A program made the translations under genes and the position numbers. A stretch of 64,000 bases of DNA, from assembly GCA_002633025.1 (NCBI GenBank), contig NMRB01000854.1, positions 133,655-197,654 on the forward strand. The letters run 5' to 3'. The DNA is from Notospermus geniculatus (Eukaryota; Nemertea; Pilidiophora; Heteronemertea; Lineidae). Below the pieces are notes generated by a model. The model was not told the DNA's origin. It saw only the letters and a list, made by a program, of their open reading frames with translations, and made no database searches. This document shows positions 12,101-27,100 of the stretch, piece by piece; positions within the stretch are counted from its first letter, which is position 1, and each line of letters starts with the position of its first letter.

Positions 12101-15100
12101 GTACATGAAACAGGATTACTTCACAAACCAAACCATTGCCCCTTTTACTGTGCTTCAATCAACTGCACTTCAATCAACTCTGCTTCAATCAATTGTATTT
12201 CAATTAATTGTGCTTCAATCATATTTGCTTCAATGAACTGCATTTCAATCAACTACGCTTCCACCATTTGTTCAGTTCATTGTGCTTTGATCAACTGTAC
12301 TTCAATCAATTGTACTTCAATCAATTGTACTTCAATCAATTGTACTTCAATCAATTGTCCTTCAAGCCATTGTACTTCAATCAACTGTACTTCAGTCATT
12401 TGTGTTTCAATCAAATGTGTAGGGGAGCACGGACCTTTTCGATTTTGCTCATTCATAGCTTTGTGAAGAATTCAGAATTCCGATTTTCTCACCTTTTTAG
12501 GTTTCCGCCGCCTGTGTTCATTAATGATAACCATCAACCTCTCCATGATGAAAAATATATAAATGCCGCTGAGGCCGACGAGACCCTTCCAGACCCCGTC
12601 AAGATGGCTGCCTTCATCATCATGGCTGTGCCCGTGGTCGTCGGCAGGGGCATCATGGGAATGTTTGGCTATGGCCTGGAACGAAAAACGTGCAATTTTA
12701 GATTTAGTGCTGAAGAAGAATTATAGGCCTAGATGACACCACAGAGGAAAAGCACACGTTTAAGAAAATTCACCATTGGCATATTTTTTTGACAATTTCT
12801 AAATTTTTAAATCAAAACCTTGGGTCAGCTCACCCAAGCACATCTCTCACGAGGAGTGGCTCCTAGAACCCCCCCCCCCAGTTGCAGGGGTGCCTAACTC
12901 TCACGTGGAGTGGCCCCTATCCTAGAACTCCCCCCCCCCAGTTGAGGGGGTGCCAAGGTTAGCAGGTACAGATATTACGACTCTGCTTCTGAGTCACTCA
13001 GGGTTTCCGCCAGAAAAAAAAAGAGGGTACGGACCAAAAAATTTTTTTTTGAAAAAAAAATTTTTTGAAAAAAAATGTTTTTGAAAAAAATATTTTTTGG
13101 GAAATTTTTTTTCGTTGATTTTTAAAAGGTTTTAAACGATGTTTGGTGCCATTTTAGGGGTATTTTGAAGCATAAAATCCCTGCGCCGATCATGCCGGTT
13201 GTTTGGTTTCATCCGGCATGTCATGGAAAAATGGTTACCCAACGTTTTTGAGGGTACGGATCCGTACCCTGGAAAAATTTAAGGGTACGGAATTTTACCC
13301 ATTTTACCCTCTGGCGGAAACCCTGTCACTCCATCTATAAGACAACTCTTTCCATTTCAACTGAATACCGCCCATCCATGAATGAAATTTACAAGTTAAA
13401 TGAAACCCTAAATTTCAATTTTATTCTCATTCATCAAATGAGCCAATTTACTCAAAATTAAAAGTTGAATTGAACACAACCAGTAACCAAACCCTCGTTA
13501 CAGAATCGCCATCAAATATTCATCCTCGCACCCTTCTCCCAGCAGCTCTGATGGGAGATGCCCTTTAAGGGTTTAATTAGAAGCCACGCAGTTTACCTGC
13601 CAATTAGAGTCAATCAAATTAGCCAGGTAATAGAGTCAGCGAGAAACCTTGGTAATGGCCTAAAACCATTGCGAGACAGACCACCTGTTACGAGCCGGGG
13701 AGAGTTAATTCCCGACATCTACCTCGTTTTTCTGAAGTGTATCTCATATCTGAACGAGTAACTGAATTCATCACTCATATTACCGCACTCAACGGGCCGA
13801 TTGTCCGCCATCGCACGAGTCAGGTTTATGAATCGTACTGATCACTCCACGGATTCGGTAAATTCAGTCGATTGCGTATCAACTCGTGCAGTGTCAGACG
13901 TGACTTGTTATGAATACAAATATCAGGATCGCGAGTCTCCGGCAGATATTTCATCTGCTCAGCCGTGAAGGGACCATTCTGTTTGATTTGGGCGCTGGTT
14001 CTGAGAATCATGACTCGCCTCGCTGGAACTCGGTGAGATTAAGAATCTCATGTCCTGGCCGTGCATAGAATCACATCAGTACCCGTATAAAGGTGTTTCA
14101 CCATCAAATTCAAGCTGACGTAATGCAGGAGGAAACCAGAGCTGCCAAGGCAACCTGCCAAGGAAACCAGAGCTGCCAAGGCAACCTACCAAGGAAACCA
14201 GAGCTGCCAAGGCAACCTGCCAAGGAAACCAGAGCTGCCAAGACAACCTGCCAAGGAAACCAGAGCTGCCAAGACAACCTGGGCTATTAGAGGGAAGTCT
14301 AGATATTGTATTTTATGTTATTTTTCCATCAGGGCTGAAGCCTAGCATTATTGACCCTGGTAAGTACAGAAGAGGCCATCTCAAGTTACTCATGTTCCTC
14401 ACTTGGATGGGTCTTTTACTTGCCCTTGGAAAGGAACAAGGTACAAGTCGCCACTCCCACAGCCAAAGGAGGGGTATTGTGTTGTACTGTTTTTTATCAT
14501 CAGGACCGAAGCCAAAGCATTTTTGGCCCTGGTAAGTACAGAAGAGGCCATCTCAAGCTTTGTTCCTCACTTGGGTGGGGTCTTTTACTTGCCCTTGCAA
14601 AGGAACAAGGCCCAAGGCTTTACTGTCCCATGCGACGGACGTGAAGAGCCAGGGATGATTAATCCCATATGGCCCGGGATTTGAACCCGGGACTTGCTAC
14701 TTGCTGAGCAGACGTGATAACCACTCAGCTATCAACGTTCCTCAAGTCTAGATATAGAGAGCACTGCATCAGCACTTCTCTAAATACTGAAAATTTGTGA
14801 CCATATGCCACATCGTCACTTTCTCTGGATCCATAAAGTCAACATGATACGATCACCTGCTCCAAGCGCGACTAGACATTGTTACCAATGATAATCTATC
14901 ATTAATGTTACCCGCGGCAACTTGTCTTATCAACCAATCAGACATCGGTATGGTTAAGATATCCTCTGTCTGGTGAGGTTTATTGACATTACGGAGAGAT
15001 CTTGGAGTTCCTGCGATAAGGGTTCGTAACCCCTTAAATCAGAGACAGAAATCACTTTCTGTCAGGAGTTGCAATCCGCAGGGAGAAAGCTGAACCCTGA

Positions 15101-18100
15101 CAAACTGAAATGAAGAAAGCGAGGTTCACCCCCCCCCCCCCCAGCATACCCAGAGATGCTGGCTGGAAGAAGGGCCAGGGGCGGATCCATAATTTTGGAA
15201 AAGAGGGGGTGCATTGTACTAGAAACATTGAAATGTACAGTTAATTTCAANTGCAACCATAACACAATGTATAGGCCTATGGCACCTCCACCCCTACCTA
15301 GAGAATAGAATGGTCCTACATTGAGCAAAAAAAAGTGATTCTTCTGTCAGTTTCTGGTCATTGAAATGACCCAACATTATATTTTTAGGTCAGGGTGATC
15401 ACGAACAGCCTGATTTGACAATCCCTAAGATGAGAATGAACAGCCCCTTTCAGAATTTCATGGTCAATTTTACAGATTTGTTGGCCGAAAGGTGGGGCGT
15501 GCGTCCCCCCCTAGGATCCTGCCTGAGGGCACAGCCTGCATTATCTAGATTCTGAACGCAGTCATGTATGACTCATATACGAGACTCCTTGGCCTTTTCT
15601 TTTCTTGCTGAAAAAGACACTTCTGTGCGAGTTTTTCTCAAGTGTGAAGCAGCACATTTAAGAACTCTATCACGACCCGTATCCTTGCCAGCGACCCAAC
15701 CAGTGTCATCACCGCGTTTCGTGCATCCCCTCACCTGATTTCCCATCATCCCTTTGAACAAAACGCTAAGAAAATCCAAAATCATGTCATAACACACAAA
15801 ACGCCGGGAGCGGCTAATTTTGCAACGATTCCATTTTTTAGCAATTACCCTCCGGAGCGAATCAGCAAGCGGCTTAATCACGGCTGACAGGGCAGGAAAA
15901 GCAATTAAGAACGTATGGCTGTAAATGTCGCTGACGGATTAAAGACGATGGCAGGTTTTGCCATTGACGTGAATGAGTTGTGCGTCAACGGCCCACAGAG
16001 ACTAAAAGGTCTGCACGTTAGACGGTCGTGAATTTACGGCGCTGGCGTTCTGAAGAGAATGACGGTGGAAAACATTGGTAAAGAGGTTGAGAACTTTACG
16101 ATAATGTGGTACCGTAGATTTTGATACTGATGGCTTGATACAGGAGTCAATGGTGCAAGAGGCAAAAAGTTCAACATTTTAACTTGTTATGAATTCATGG
16201 GAGTTTTGTTATGAATGAGGGACTTGGCTCGTACGTCGGCACGAATTAATGGAAGGGCCGAATAGGTCAGAAATGTTAGTGTTGTTGACTCGCATGGGTC
16301 AACGTTGGCGGTGGTAGGAGCCACGGTGGTGTAGCGGTTTGGGTCTCCGACGAGCGGTCAGAGGGTCCCGGGTTTGAATCCCACAGTAGCGTGGGACTTT
16401 GGGCAAGTCTCTTTGCCTTACTGGCCTCTCTCCACCCAGGTGTATATATGGGTACCGCTCGGAAATGCTCAGATTGTAGCACTGAATGAGCAGCTCATCT
16501 GAATTCTACTGAAAGGTTTCAGGATAGACTGGGGTTAAAGTGTAAAGTCAGATGACACCTCTACCGTTGTTGATGTCAGATTATAAACCAATGGGCCGTA
16601 TGCACCAAATGAAGATTATCTTGAACTCAGGTTGAGTGACAACTTTTCCATTGTCACATCATGCCCTGGCAAACCTGAACAATTGGAAAGTTGTGGCTCA
16701 ACCTGAGTTCAAGATAATCTTCGTTGGTGCATACGGCCCATGTGGAGTCGGAGAGGGTACATAACAGATGGAAAGAGTACAAACTCCCCGCATTAGGCCC
16801 GAGTCAGCCCAGCTCAAGAGAGAACTCACAAAACTTGCATACACACAGAAAGCCGGTCCACAAGACTCTGAGGGTTAAAGGAGCTCGACGTCCAAGTTGT
16901 AAACAAACTGGTTTGTTTACAAACAGTGGCCAGCAAACTAGTTTTATTCCTTCGTGAAGGTGGCAGCACCAGTAGCGCCCCGTGATCGTTAGACTGGTGC
17001 CCGGTCCAATGCAACTCACTCAACCACTCACTGGTTCTCTATCCACGCTGTGCTGCCACCTATTATCGGTGATATGTACTGAAGTGAATATGTAGTCTCG
17101 CGCAGCCAACTGTTTCGTTCCGCAGGTACTGCGACACAAACATTCGATCCTCACATTCGGCTGGGTGACCGAGCGGCTGGGTGACCGAGACTAGTGAATA
17201 TCATGTTTACAACTTGGACGTCCAGCTCCTTTAAGACCTCAGAAACTCACTGCGTAACCTGCAGAATGAGACAAGATGTCTGACGGCGATCGCGTGTATA
17301 GAATGAGTGGCCGTCCAGAATTTCAATATCTGTGACGAAGACGTCACGATCATTACCATAGTTTTAAGATAATAAGCATTGTCGACGGGATATTGGTCTT
17401 TGATTGATAAATCTGAACAGAAGATGCCGTGTCAAGTTATGAATCGGTGAAATAAAAGATTCTCAGATGAAGAGTCAGAGTGGTGTAGTGGAGATATCAC
17501 TGCCTGTCATCAGTAAGGTGATGGGTTCAACTATCAATTGGTCACACCTTGTCAGGCCTTTTCCCAAATGTGTCCGATTCTCAGTATAAATTTCCCCTGA
17601 GATTAGGGGCCTCTGCGTTGCACAGGGTAACAGTCAGGACCCTGAGACCCTGTCAATGGGGACCCTAGGCCTCAATACGTGTCAAATGAAATTGACATCC
17701 CGGTCCTGATCAATTTCCCAAACAACAGGCGTCCATAGGACCTGGTTTCAGTGTGCTGCCCTCTATCATAGCTAGGATCCCCATTTGGACCCCTTCCCTT
17801 CAACCCGAATGAGTTAAGGTCCCTTGATGCCAAACTTCCAATTTTTACAAAGACCCCGACATCGGTAATGAACCAAATGACCGTCCGACCCTCAGGATGA
17901 AGTGACCAATCACCAACAGGCGTACCTGCCTAATTGAACCACTCACGCGAGAGCACGCCGCTAATGAAATACACGCCAACGAAAAGTGGACGTCGTAAAA
18001 ATGCCTCTCCAATTCCCGCACGTGAATTACGGTTGAAAGGCATAAAATGCTGTCGCTTTCGATCTGTGGAAAGTCGTAATTAATTCGGTGAAATCAATTA

Positions 18101-21100
18101 GTCAGCCACTCCCGTGTCAGAAGGAGTTAGGGGACGCAGCAATCTTGGGGGAAAGTTGCGTAATTCCCTCCAGGTTGATAAGAACGTGCTTGGTTCACAT
18201 TTACATGGAAGAGAGAGGTCGTCTTGTTTCTGAACAGCATGGCTCTGAATCAAGCATTAGGACACGTTCGATGGCTTGTGAACTGAAACTTGGGGATGAC
18301 AGGGGGCTGAACTCACAACCTCAATGGCCAGTTTATCATTGCTGGTACTCTTCCGACGTATGCTGATATCAACGACACAAATGCCAGCCGATAGCTTTCT
18401 AAGGTAAAGTTCCCCAGAGAAACCCAACGTGCATGAGAAAACTCTCACATGGAGCATCACCTTCATAAAGCACCTCATCTGCCACCAGATTTGAGCAGAC
18501 GTATCTTCTGTTGAAGTTTTCTGAAATCTTTGGGAATGAATTGGAAAGAATTTGAAGAAACATTCTTCAGATGGTTCACAGGAACAACCTTTCTTCAAAT
18601 ATTTTTTAATTGATACCACAGGATGTGAGAAAACTTTGACAGAAGATGTCGTCTGCTGGACTCCGGCGGCAGATGAGTTAAGACAAACCCTAAGGACAGC
18701 GAGATACCATGGATACAAGAAACAACACCAGACACAAGATTAGAAAAATCTGCCAATATAGAGAGCGAAACACAAGATTAGGCATGTTCGTACGTTTTTC
18801 TTCTCAAGGATTGCAGTAAGTGGCATAAGCAGCTGTGGTGGCTGATCGACCAGAGGACGTGGCCGTCGTGTTTTTGACCAGGACTGCATGCAAAAAAATG
18901 TTTTCTGCGATTGACAAGAAAACGACGAAGTGTTGAGCAAATGGGACTTGTCTGAATCATGGAAGGAGACCTTTACGTTGAGACCTTGTACTCGTACAGT
19001 CTGCATTTTGGGGGTAAAAACAAGAACCGTGAACACAATGGCGGCAATTTCATTTGTATTCACGGCAACGTACACAAGAGATCTATCCACCCCTCGAATA
19101 ATTTAATCGGAATTTAAAATTCAATTAATCGTTCTCTGCGGTACCGACGAAATCATTCAATAGCAAATTGTGGATGTTTCTTAAATTGTTTAATCAACGA
19201 CTAACGATGATTGACAGCTCGTTTGGGAAATTAATTGAAGAAAAAATCGCACGTATTTAGACGTCGAGTCCCTGGATGTTTAAGGCCCACAACATTTTTT
19301 TTGGTTCTCATTAACTTTGCGCCCCCAGGTCTTAGTGCACCAGTTTCTGGCTACTTAACATCGTCAAGCATAAAATGCCCCTAACTGCATCTCGAGCGTG
19401 TAATTGGCAGCCATCTTGGATGAACAACCCCGCTCATTTTAATTTAATACCACTGCCTTCACGCCGCACCGTAAAACAACATTTTTTTCCTAAGTCGAAA
19501 TCAAACAAAGAAGTTCGAACTTCATTTCCAGATTAAACTTTAATGGAGGGCTCCTGAAAATTATTTTCTTTAAAATATTATAGGAAAATCTCCCATAAAC
19601 CCTAAGCCACGAAATAACTTCCACGATGTACAAAGGTCTTAACACCAGGATTTCTCGCGTTTTTTTTACAAGGGGCTTAATTTCCTTGATGTCGGTAATA
19701 CTGCATCGCGTGATCATCACGCAACCACATCCATGAAATTAACAACCAACGTCAGGCCGTACATTTCAAATTTACCCCATCCATCCCACGTACCATGCAT
19801 CGCCGTTGAAACATTTAGGCCGTGGGGATGGCCTATCAGACAGTGTCTCTCATGAGATAAAATATTGACGTCATTTTATGTTGAATATGCACAACTAATG
19901 TAAATGTAGTAATGGACGGACTAACGCAGCAAGCCATGCCAATTTCAAACCATTATTAACGAACACCAGAGTTTATCACAGGGACAATAATAAATGAAAT
20001 TTTCTAAGTGGTCTGGCGACTGAGTGCCCATCGGGCTGGGCGGTCAGAGTGGGGAAGTGGAAACATTGGTGCCCGTCACCACTGAGGTCCAGGTTTGATC
20101 ACCCCAATAGGAGCCGTCAGTGAATTGACCAATAGGTGTCACTACGGCCCAATTCAATGCATATAGCGGACCCATTCATTCTTGATCGAGCACCAATCAT
20201 GTGGATTTTCCTGTGTATTGGTCCGCTAGATCTGCTGCCATCTTTTGGCAATACACGCGGCTGACTGCTCCTATTGGACCCAGTCTTCTTGTGATAGAAA
20301 GGGCAATGAACAGAATCACAGAAATCTGTTTATTGGCCTTACATTTGGGGAAAGAAACAGATGTCTTTTTCTTTGGTCTTACTTTTGCAATCTGTTTCTT
20401 AGCCTTACTTCTGGGACAAGAAACATATATCTATGATATTATTTCCTTGGCCTTACTTTCATTACAACAGCAACCTATTTCTTGGCCTTACTTTTGGGAC
20501 AAAAAACAGACATCTATTTCCTTGGCCTTACTTTTGATCATTACCATACAAGGCAAACTATACAAAGTGCAAAGTAGGCACGTAAGCGATTTTCACATTA
20601 TTCGATTTCTCCGTGCACAGACAGACACCTTCGAGAGCCCACAATTCAATTACGTTATTTCCGTAGGGCTATTTACATATGTTTCACAAAGTGTCATTGC
20701 GAAAGACGCAACGTCCCAGCGGACAATTTTACAGCCCGTGACAAATTCATCGCACAATTGAATGAGTATAATGCCCAGTTGTGTTTACATGATGGAGACA
20801 ACATGAAATTTTTTTTTTGACTAGTTTCAAAATGCTTGGATAAAAGTCAGGGTTTACAGTATGATGAAAACGTCGTGTCACTTACATGTGGAAGAAGATG
20901 AAGCATGGCGTCGCCCGTCAACGACCCGACCGCTAGCGCCACCAGGTATTGGATGAGATGACTATAGAAGACTTTTTGTATCACTGGAACGATGGCGACT
21001 CCACAGAGTCCGACTAAACTTATCACAATCACCGAGAGGGTACTGTAACCCCAAACTGAAACAGACAAAATTAAGATACATCAATAAAAAGTCAATTAAA

Positions 21101-24100
21101 ACAGCTTTGTACTTCTCCTAGACATCGTATCTCAGAACTACGGTAGTCCGACAACCTGACGTAATGCATCGCTTTGCTTCGCTCCGCTCCACGGCATAAA
21201 CAGGGCCCAAGTAATGGGGGACCACCGTGCTCCAAGGAGGCGCTGGGGAACAACTCAGTTTTAACACAAAAGCGTATGCGCTGCGACGTTGAAAACGTCA
21301 CTGACATCGCACATCGTTTGTGACGTTATGTGCGATGCGTCATTCAAAATCAATGACGTTGCTCTTCGGTCTGTTGTTTACGCTAAAATAGTCAATTTTA
21401 TCGATGAAATTCAACATGTTCCCGCTTGAATTTTCTTTTGAAAACATTCAGATACATTGAGTCAGTCCTATACTTGATGACGAACATGTAAAATTCGAAA
21501 TTCAATGGACGACTTCAGGTATATTAGGGCTAGAAATAGGGTGTAGTTTCAGAATTAAATGGCAAATAACTTTGGCTTGACTTTCGGCATCATAGTTGTA
21601 ACTGAGCTGTTCGTCAGCACCACATCATGGATTAGTTCCGCCGGTTCCTCATTACCATCTCAGGATGAGTTGGCGGTGAAAACAGACAAAGACCAAGTCA
21701 GAAACGATGACGGTATAAGTCCCATCTTACCTTCCACGGGTATAGAAAAGAAATCCCATCCCGCTGTTGTGCGATTCACCGCGTGTTTATGGACATGGTC
21801 ATGGTTATGGGCGTGGTCATGATCATGGTGGTCATGTGACGTCACATGCGCCCCCACCGATACCTGAGTCGTCTGACCGCATCTGTTGCGACTGCATTTA
21901 TGGATATCAATCTGGTAGATGATGGCCGGGCAGAGTTTGAGGAAGCCGTCCCGCGTGATGCCCTCCGAAAGTTGGAATGTGTGGAGTAAACTCGGTGGCG
22001 ACATGCACTGGAAAATATAAGAATTAAAACCTTGAAAATCAAGGGCAAAGGAAATTATGATAAGTTCTTACCGAAAGGTCTATGGGGAAATTGAAAAGGG
22101 TGGGGGAGAGGGGAGTGGGGGCAGAAGAGGGAAAAGGGAGAGTGAAGGCCAGGAACAGAAGGGGTTTAATCAGTGGATATCCCAGGCATTCTCACTGATA
22201 CAGACCGTTCTCAAATTGACGTAAACGACAAAGATCTGCGCACTTCCACCGAAATCTCAACCACAACCTTGGCCTGAAACTGAATGATGTGACACAGAGA
22301 ACCCCACGACAGTGACGTCGAAGACGTTGCATCAGACTCGACCATTGCTGAATCATGGATGGCGTCACGTCAGCCGGTTTCAGATCGAGGTTCTGGTTGA
22401 GATTTCGGCGGAAGTGCGCAGATCTGCGAATTCGAGAATGAATGGTCTATTCAGTGAAGACAGAGAAATGCCTGCCAACAAAATTGGAGGAACGTCGCCG
22501 TCATCAAAGCGTCATTATATCATTGCATCAAAGTTCATAAGGTAGTCAACCCAGCCAAGACTATCCCTCATTAAGGCTCTGATCGTGCAATGTGCAGTAA
22601 TGACACCCTCTGTCCGGCTCACAATTGAATTTATTTACGCCGTATCTTTCATCGTGGAGAGGCAGATAGTTTGTGGCATTTTCATTAGTGATGATGCGCG
22701 GGGAAGCTGGCCGAGATGAAATCGTTTGATGATGTATCGATGCCGGTTAAGTGACACGAACCACAATCAGATTACAGGCGGACGGGGGTCTGATTTAGGG
22801 AGGGTTCTGCGGGATGTGGATACAAATCATGAGCAAGTCGGTTATTGTAAATTGCGGCAGGTTATTTACATCTCTAAGATATACATGTAGTTGCTGCTAG
22901 ATCTGATGGTAAGATGAGGTGAACATACACTCACAGATGGACCTCCCTATTGCGGGCATATACAGATGGACCTTCCTATTGAAGACACTTACAGGTGGAC
23001 CTCCCATTTGCAGACACTCACAGATGGACCTCCCTATAGACAATTCTCAAATTGACGTAAATGACAAAGATCTGCACACTTCCGCCGAAATCCCAACCAC
23101 AACCTCGATCTGAAACTGAATGACGTGACGCAGACAACCCCACGATAGTGACTTCGAAGACGTTGCGTCAGACTCGATCATTGCTGAATCATGGATTGTG
23201 TCAGGTCAGCTGTTTCAGATCGAGGTTCTAGTTGAGATTTCGCCGGAATTGCACCGATCTGCGAATTCGAGAATCGTCTATTGCGGGTACTTACAGATGG
23301 ACCTCCCTTCCAATTGGCAGAAATGCTCCAACAGTCAAAAGGCAGAGTCGAAGCATGACTCAGGGAGGAACCAATGGACCTGTTTTCAAAGTGGAGTAGA
23401 GTGACCCTTGATTCTCTCCCAGACAACAACAGCAATAATACAATATGATCACGACATGTTTGGCTTCAAAGAAAACGCACGTAGATCACAGGAACGTGGA
23501 ATTCCGGTGACATCAGAGAAGCACGTAGCAAATCACGTCAATCATAATGTTTATGCATGTTTAGCGGCATCATTTTCCCCCATTAGACGTACATGATGGC
23601 ACAACTATACGGCGTAATTATGTGGAAGGATAAGATGTAACTTCCGTGCTGACCATCAGTGATTGAGGCAGAAATCGTAGAACTGAGATTTCGTGGTGAT
23701 TACTCAAAGCTGGCATCTGATGCAGATGGCCGTGTCCACCCTGTGAGCAGTGGGGTGATGTTCAGTTGAAGTAGCCTAAAGCCAGGCGTACACCGCATTT
23801 GCGACTGGAAGCAACTGATCTGATCAGTCGCTGGTGACGTACGCACAGCACAAATTCAGCAACTCAGTAAAACTAGGAGGATCCAATCAGTCGTCATGTC
23901 CTGACCGCGTACATCACACCTGCAACTGGCAGCAACTCGGGTAACATCTGGGGTCTTGAGACTCGAGACTAGGTTTCGTTCAGAAAACAAGCACTGATCA
24001 GTCGCAAGCCCGCATACATCGCAGCGACTGAACGAACCTGGGTACAACTAGTCGCTAGAAAGTTGAACGTGCAACTTGCGGCGACTGACAAAATCTCAGG

Positions 24101-27100
24101 TCCAGCGAGTCGCACAGGTGCATACATCGCCCCTTTCTGGCGACTGATCAGTCGCCTCCAGTTCCAGCTAGATCCTCCCAGTTGCCAGTAGCTCAGTGGT
24201 GACTAGTTGTCTCCAGTCGCAAGTATGTATGCTAGGCTTAGGTGACAGGCGTCGATGTTTCCCCTGCACCACTCTTGACAGCCCAGTATTTCATGAAATT
24301 CATACTGTAGGCTCTGCAAAACCTTTGACAACTAATCTCGACAGCACTGTAGTCAACTGGGAGATCAACTTTTGCTATAATTACAAGTCGCTCTCCATTT
24401 CGCTTGATGATGAAGTATTTCCTGCCGGTCAGTGACAGCGTGGGCCGTGATGAGTTTTTTATACAATTATCTCAACCCACCACCTCTCTGACCAAGCACA
24501 AGGGAAAAACGCCACTCTGACCAACGTCAGAGTATTGTGTTACACGTTTCCTGTGTGGCAAGCGGTAATGGGCGGCATAAAAACGTCTGATGCGGTTGAA
24601 CTCAGGGGAATAAAGGCATATCTCCATGTGAGAATTTTCTGATGTGAGTTCTCTATCGGTGACTTAGCCATAGAAAACTATGGACAGAAGTTTTTTCATT
24701 GATCTCTGCATAAGTCATATGGAAACCAACAACGGGGTCAGGCTGTTTTGAACCTCGGACCTGCCACGTGCTGAGCGGACACGACAACCACTAGGCCAGG
24801 CTATCGGGACTCTCCAAAAAACTCTTCTTCTCCATTAGCCAGAAGTTCCCCATTGAAACAATCGTCATCAGACATCTAAAACTGTGATAGGTCAAAAATA
24901 TTACTGATAACGCAGTGGAAATTACAGTTAAAATCACTAAAATGCCATCGGCCCAATTTATCCACAGTTGACCAATTTTTGTTGAATTGACGTGGGTTGC
25001 GGGGGTGTATGACGAATTTATGATGGTCGAAAATAATTACTTGATGGTGTGTGTACCATTTGTCATGCAATTTTCAGAGAAGATGACACCATTTGGAAAC
25101 AAATCTAGACAAGTGTTACACAACTTTACGGTGATTTTCAGCAAAAAAAGTGGGGGCACTTTTCATTAACATGATGATTCTGTTTTAACCATTTGCTGCC
25201 CATGTTGTGGGTCAACGTCATACATTTGGCAACTCATGTAGTACTTGTGCCATTGACCCAACTTCATGAGCCTAGGAAAAATTATGAGCTCTATTGACAA
25301 TGTCGGGTTAATAGATGCACAGCAGGAGGAAACCAGATTGCCCGTAGAAACCTGCACTGTCAAAGAGTGTTGCCCTCCCTATCACATGAAGAGTGGGTCG
25401 GATAGGGGACTGAACCCAGAGCCTCAGAGGTGACAGGTGCTGCTGTTTCCACTGCACCACTCTGACAGCCAAATTCACCAACATGCCAAAAAGCTCCTTG
25501 GCTGTTCTCCAGTCCACGTCCAGTGGCGAAGCACTTTAAATCGACATCACCTGACAGAAACAATCCCACATCAAATGAACCACGCACCCTGTTACCATCC
25601 ATCATGCCAGACCCCATGCAAGATTGATACCCCTACAAACTTCTGTCAGCAGTAAATTATTATTCATGACAATTAATCCACGCGTTCGTTAAGTTTTCCG
25701 TACGCTAATTTGGACATGCGTGGTCATTTTATGCTCGAGTCATTTCTGACGTGACACTTCGCTGTCAGAATTACCGTATTGACGAACCGTTAGCTAGGAG
25801 TCGGCCGTTCAGGTGGGGGTAATGAAAATTGACGACCGTATCTAAAAGCTTTCTGGTTGAATTTTTGAGGAGTGTTCATGAATATCAAGTTTATAAATTT
25901 TTCACAACAAACACCTCAACGATGCTTCAGGACCAGCAGACGTACACATCTTGAAGGTACAGCAGGCCTGGAAGGAGAGATCAACCTCCGTACCACAGAA
26001 AGCCACGGCATGGAAAGACTGAGCGTGGAACCCGTGACCGCCAGGGGCGGATCCAGGATTTCGAAAAGAGGGGGCACCTGTCCTACGAACACTGAAACCT
26101 GTGGTGGTTTTCAATGATTTGCGCCACATTTCAGAATTTCCCGATCAGCTTTACAGATTTGTTGGCCAAAAGGAGACGAGCGCCCGGGGGGCACCCCCCT
26201 CATGATCTGCGCCTGATCACATTGATGGCAGATGCAGATGTTCCCACAACGCCACCCCGGCCGACAACCAAAACTGAATTAGAGTTTACATGTACATCTT
26301 CAATTCAAGGAGACTACCCAAGGTCGTTGAAGCTTCAAAATTCATCTTGCAAAAGAGTCGCTAGGGACTCAAATATTTCAGAACACGCCTGTCAAACGAC
26401 AGTCGTGCCACTTTATCTACACGCTACAATAACCAAACACCAACATTTCATGCTCAAACTTCGTGTACAAGACACTTGAAATAAGAAAAGACCTCTTGAA
26501 ATTGTCTGCCAATCTCTGAGCACCCAGGCATGCGTCCAACTGATCATTAAAACTTAATTCTCGGTATATCGCAGGATTTTCTTAGAGAGGTGCTCCAAGC
26601 ATACTTGGATTTTTAACCACCTGGTGCTGGAGGGGCAGTTCACGTGCTCAAGTGGCAGTTAGACTTTCATTATGAGTCCCTTTTTTCACAGGGGCTTTGC
26701 AGGGATTGTTGATGACAACATTTCCACTGCGACCCTCTGAAGGGACAATGTACTCTGTCAAGTTTTCTGACGGCTAAGAAAATAAATTGGAAAGAATATG
26801 AAGAAACATTCTTCAGATGGTCGATAGGAACAACCTTTCTTCAAATATTTTTCAATCAGTGCCATAGGATGTGAGAAAACTTTGACAGAAGATGTCGTCT
26901 GCTGGATTCAGTATCTTCTGCCAAGTTTTCTAATGGCTAAGGAAACGAATTGGAAAGAATTTGAAGAAACATTCTTCAGATGGTCGATAGGAACAACCTT
27001 TCTTCAAATGTTTTTCAATCAGAGCCACAGGATGTCAGAAAACTTTGACAGAAGATGCCGTCTGCTGGACTCAGAAGAGTTAACCGACATCAAATTTACA

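Noticed and set aside
12083-12726. Plus-strand open frames of 127 and 172 codons with [10 protein letters not shown]-like repeats
   Set aside because: They are a reading of a 15-bp minisatellite and run antisense over SLC39A coding exon 4; no start context or splice support.
8886-14281. Direct-repeat arrays considered as CRISPR-like
   Set aside because: Units are contiguous or irregular with no unique spacers, and the window is animal nuclear DNA.
20201-20761. 186-codon plus-strand frame with LALLLGQET repeats
   Set aside because: Starts in a SINE body and continues through a degenerate minisatellite.
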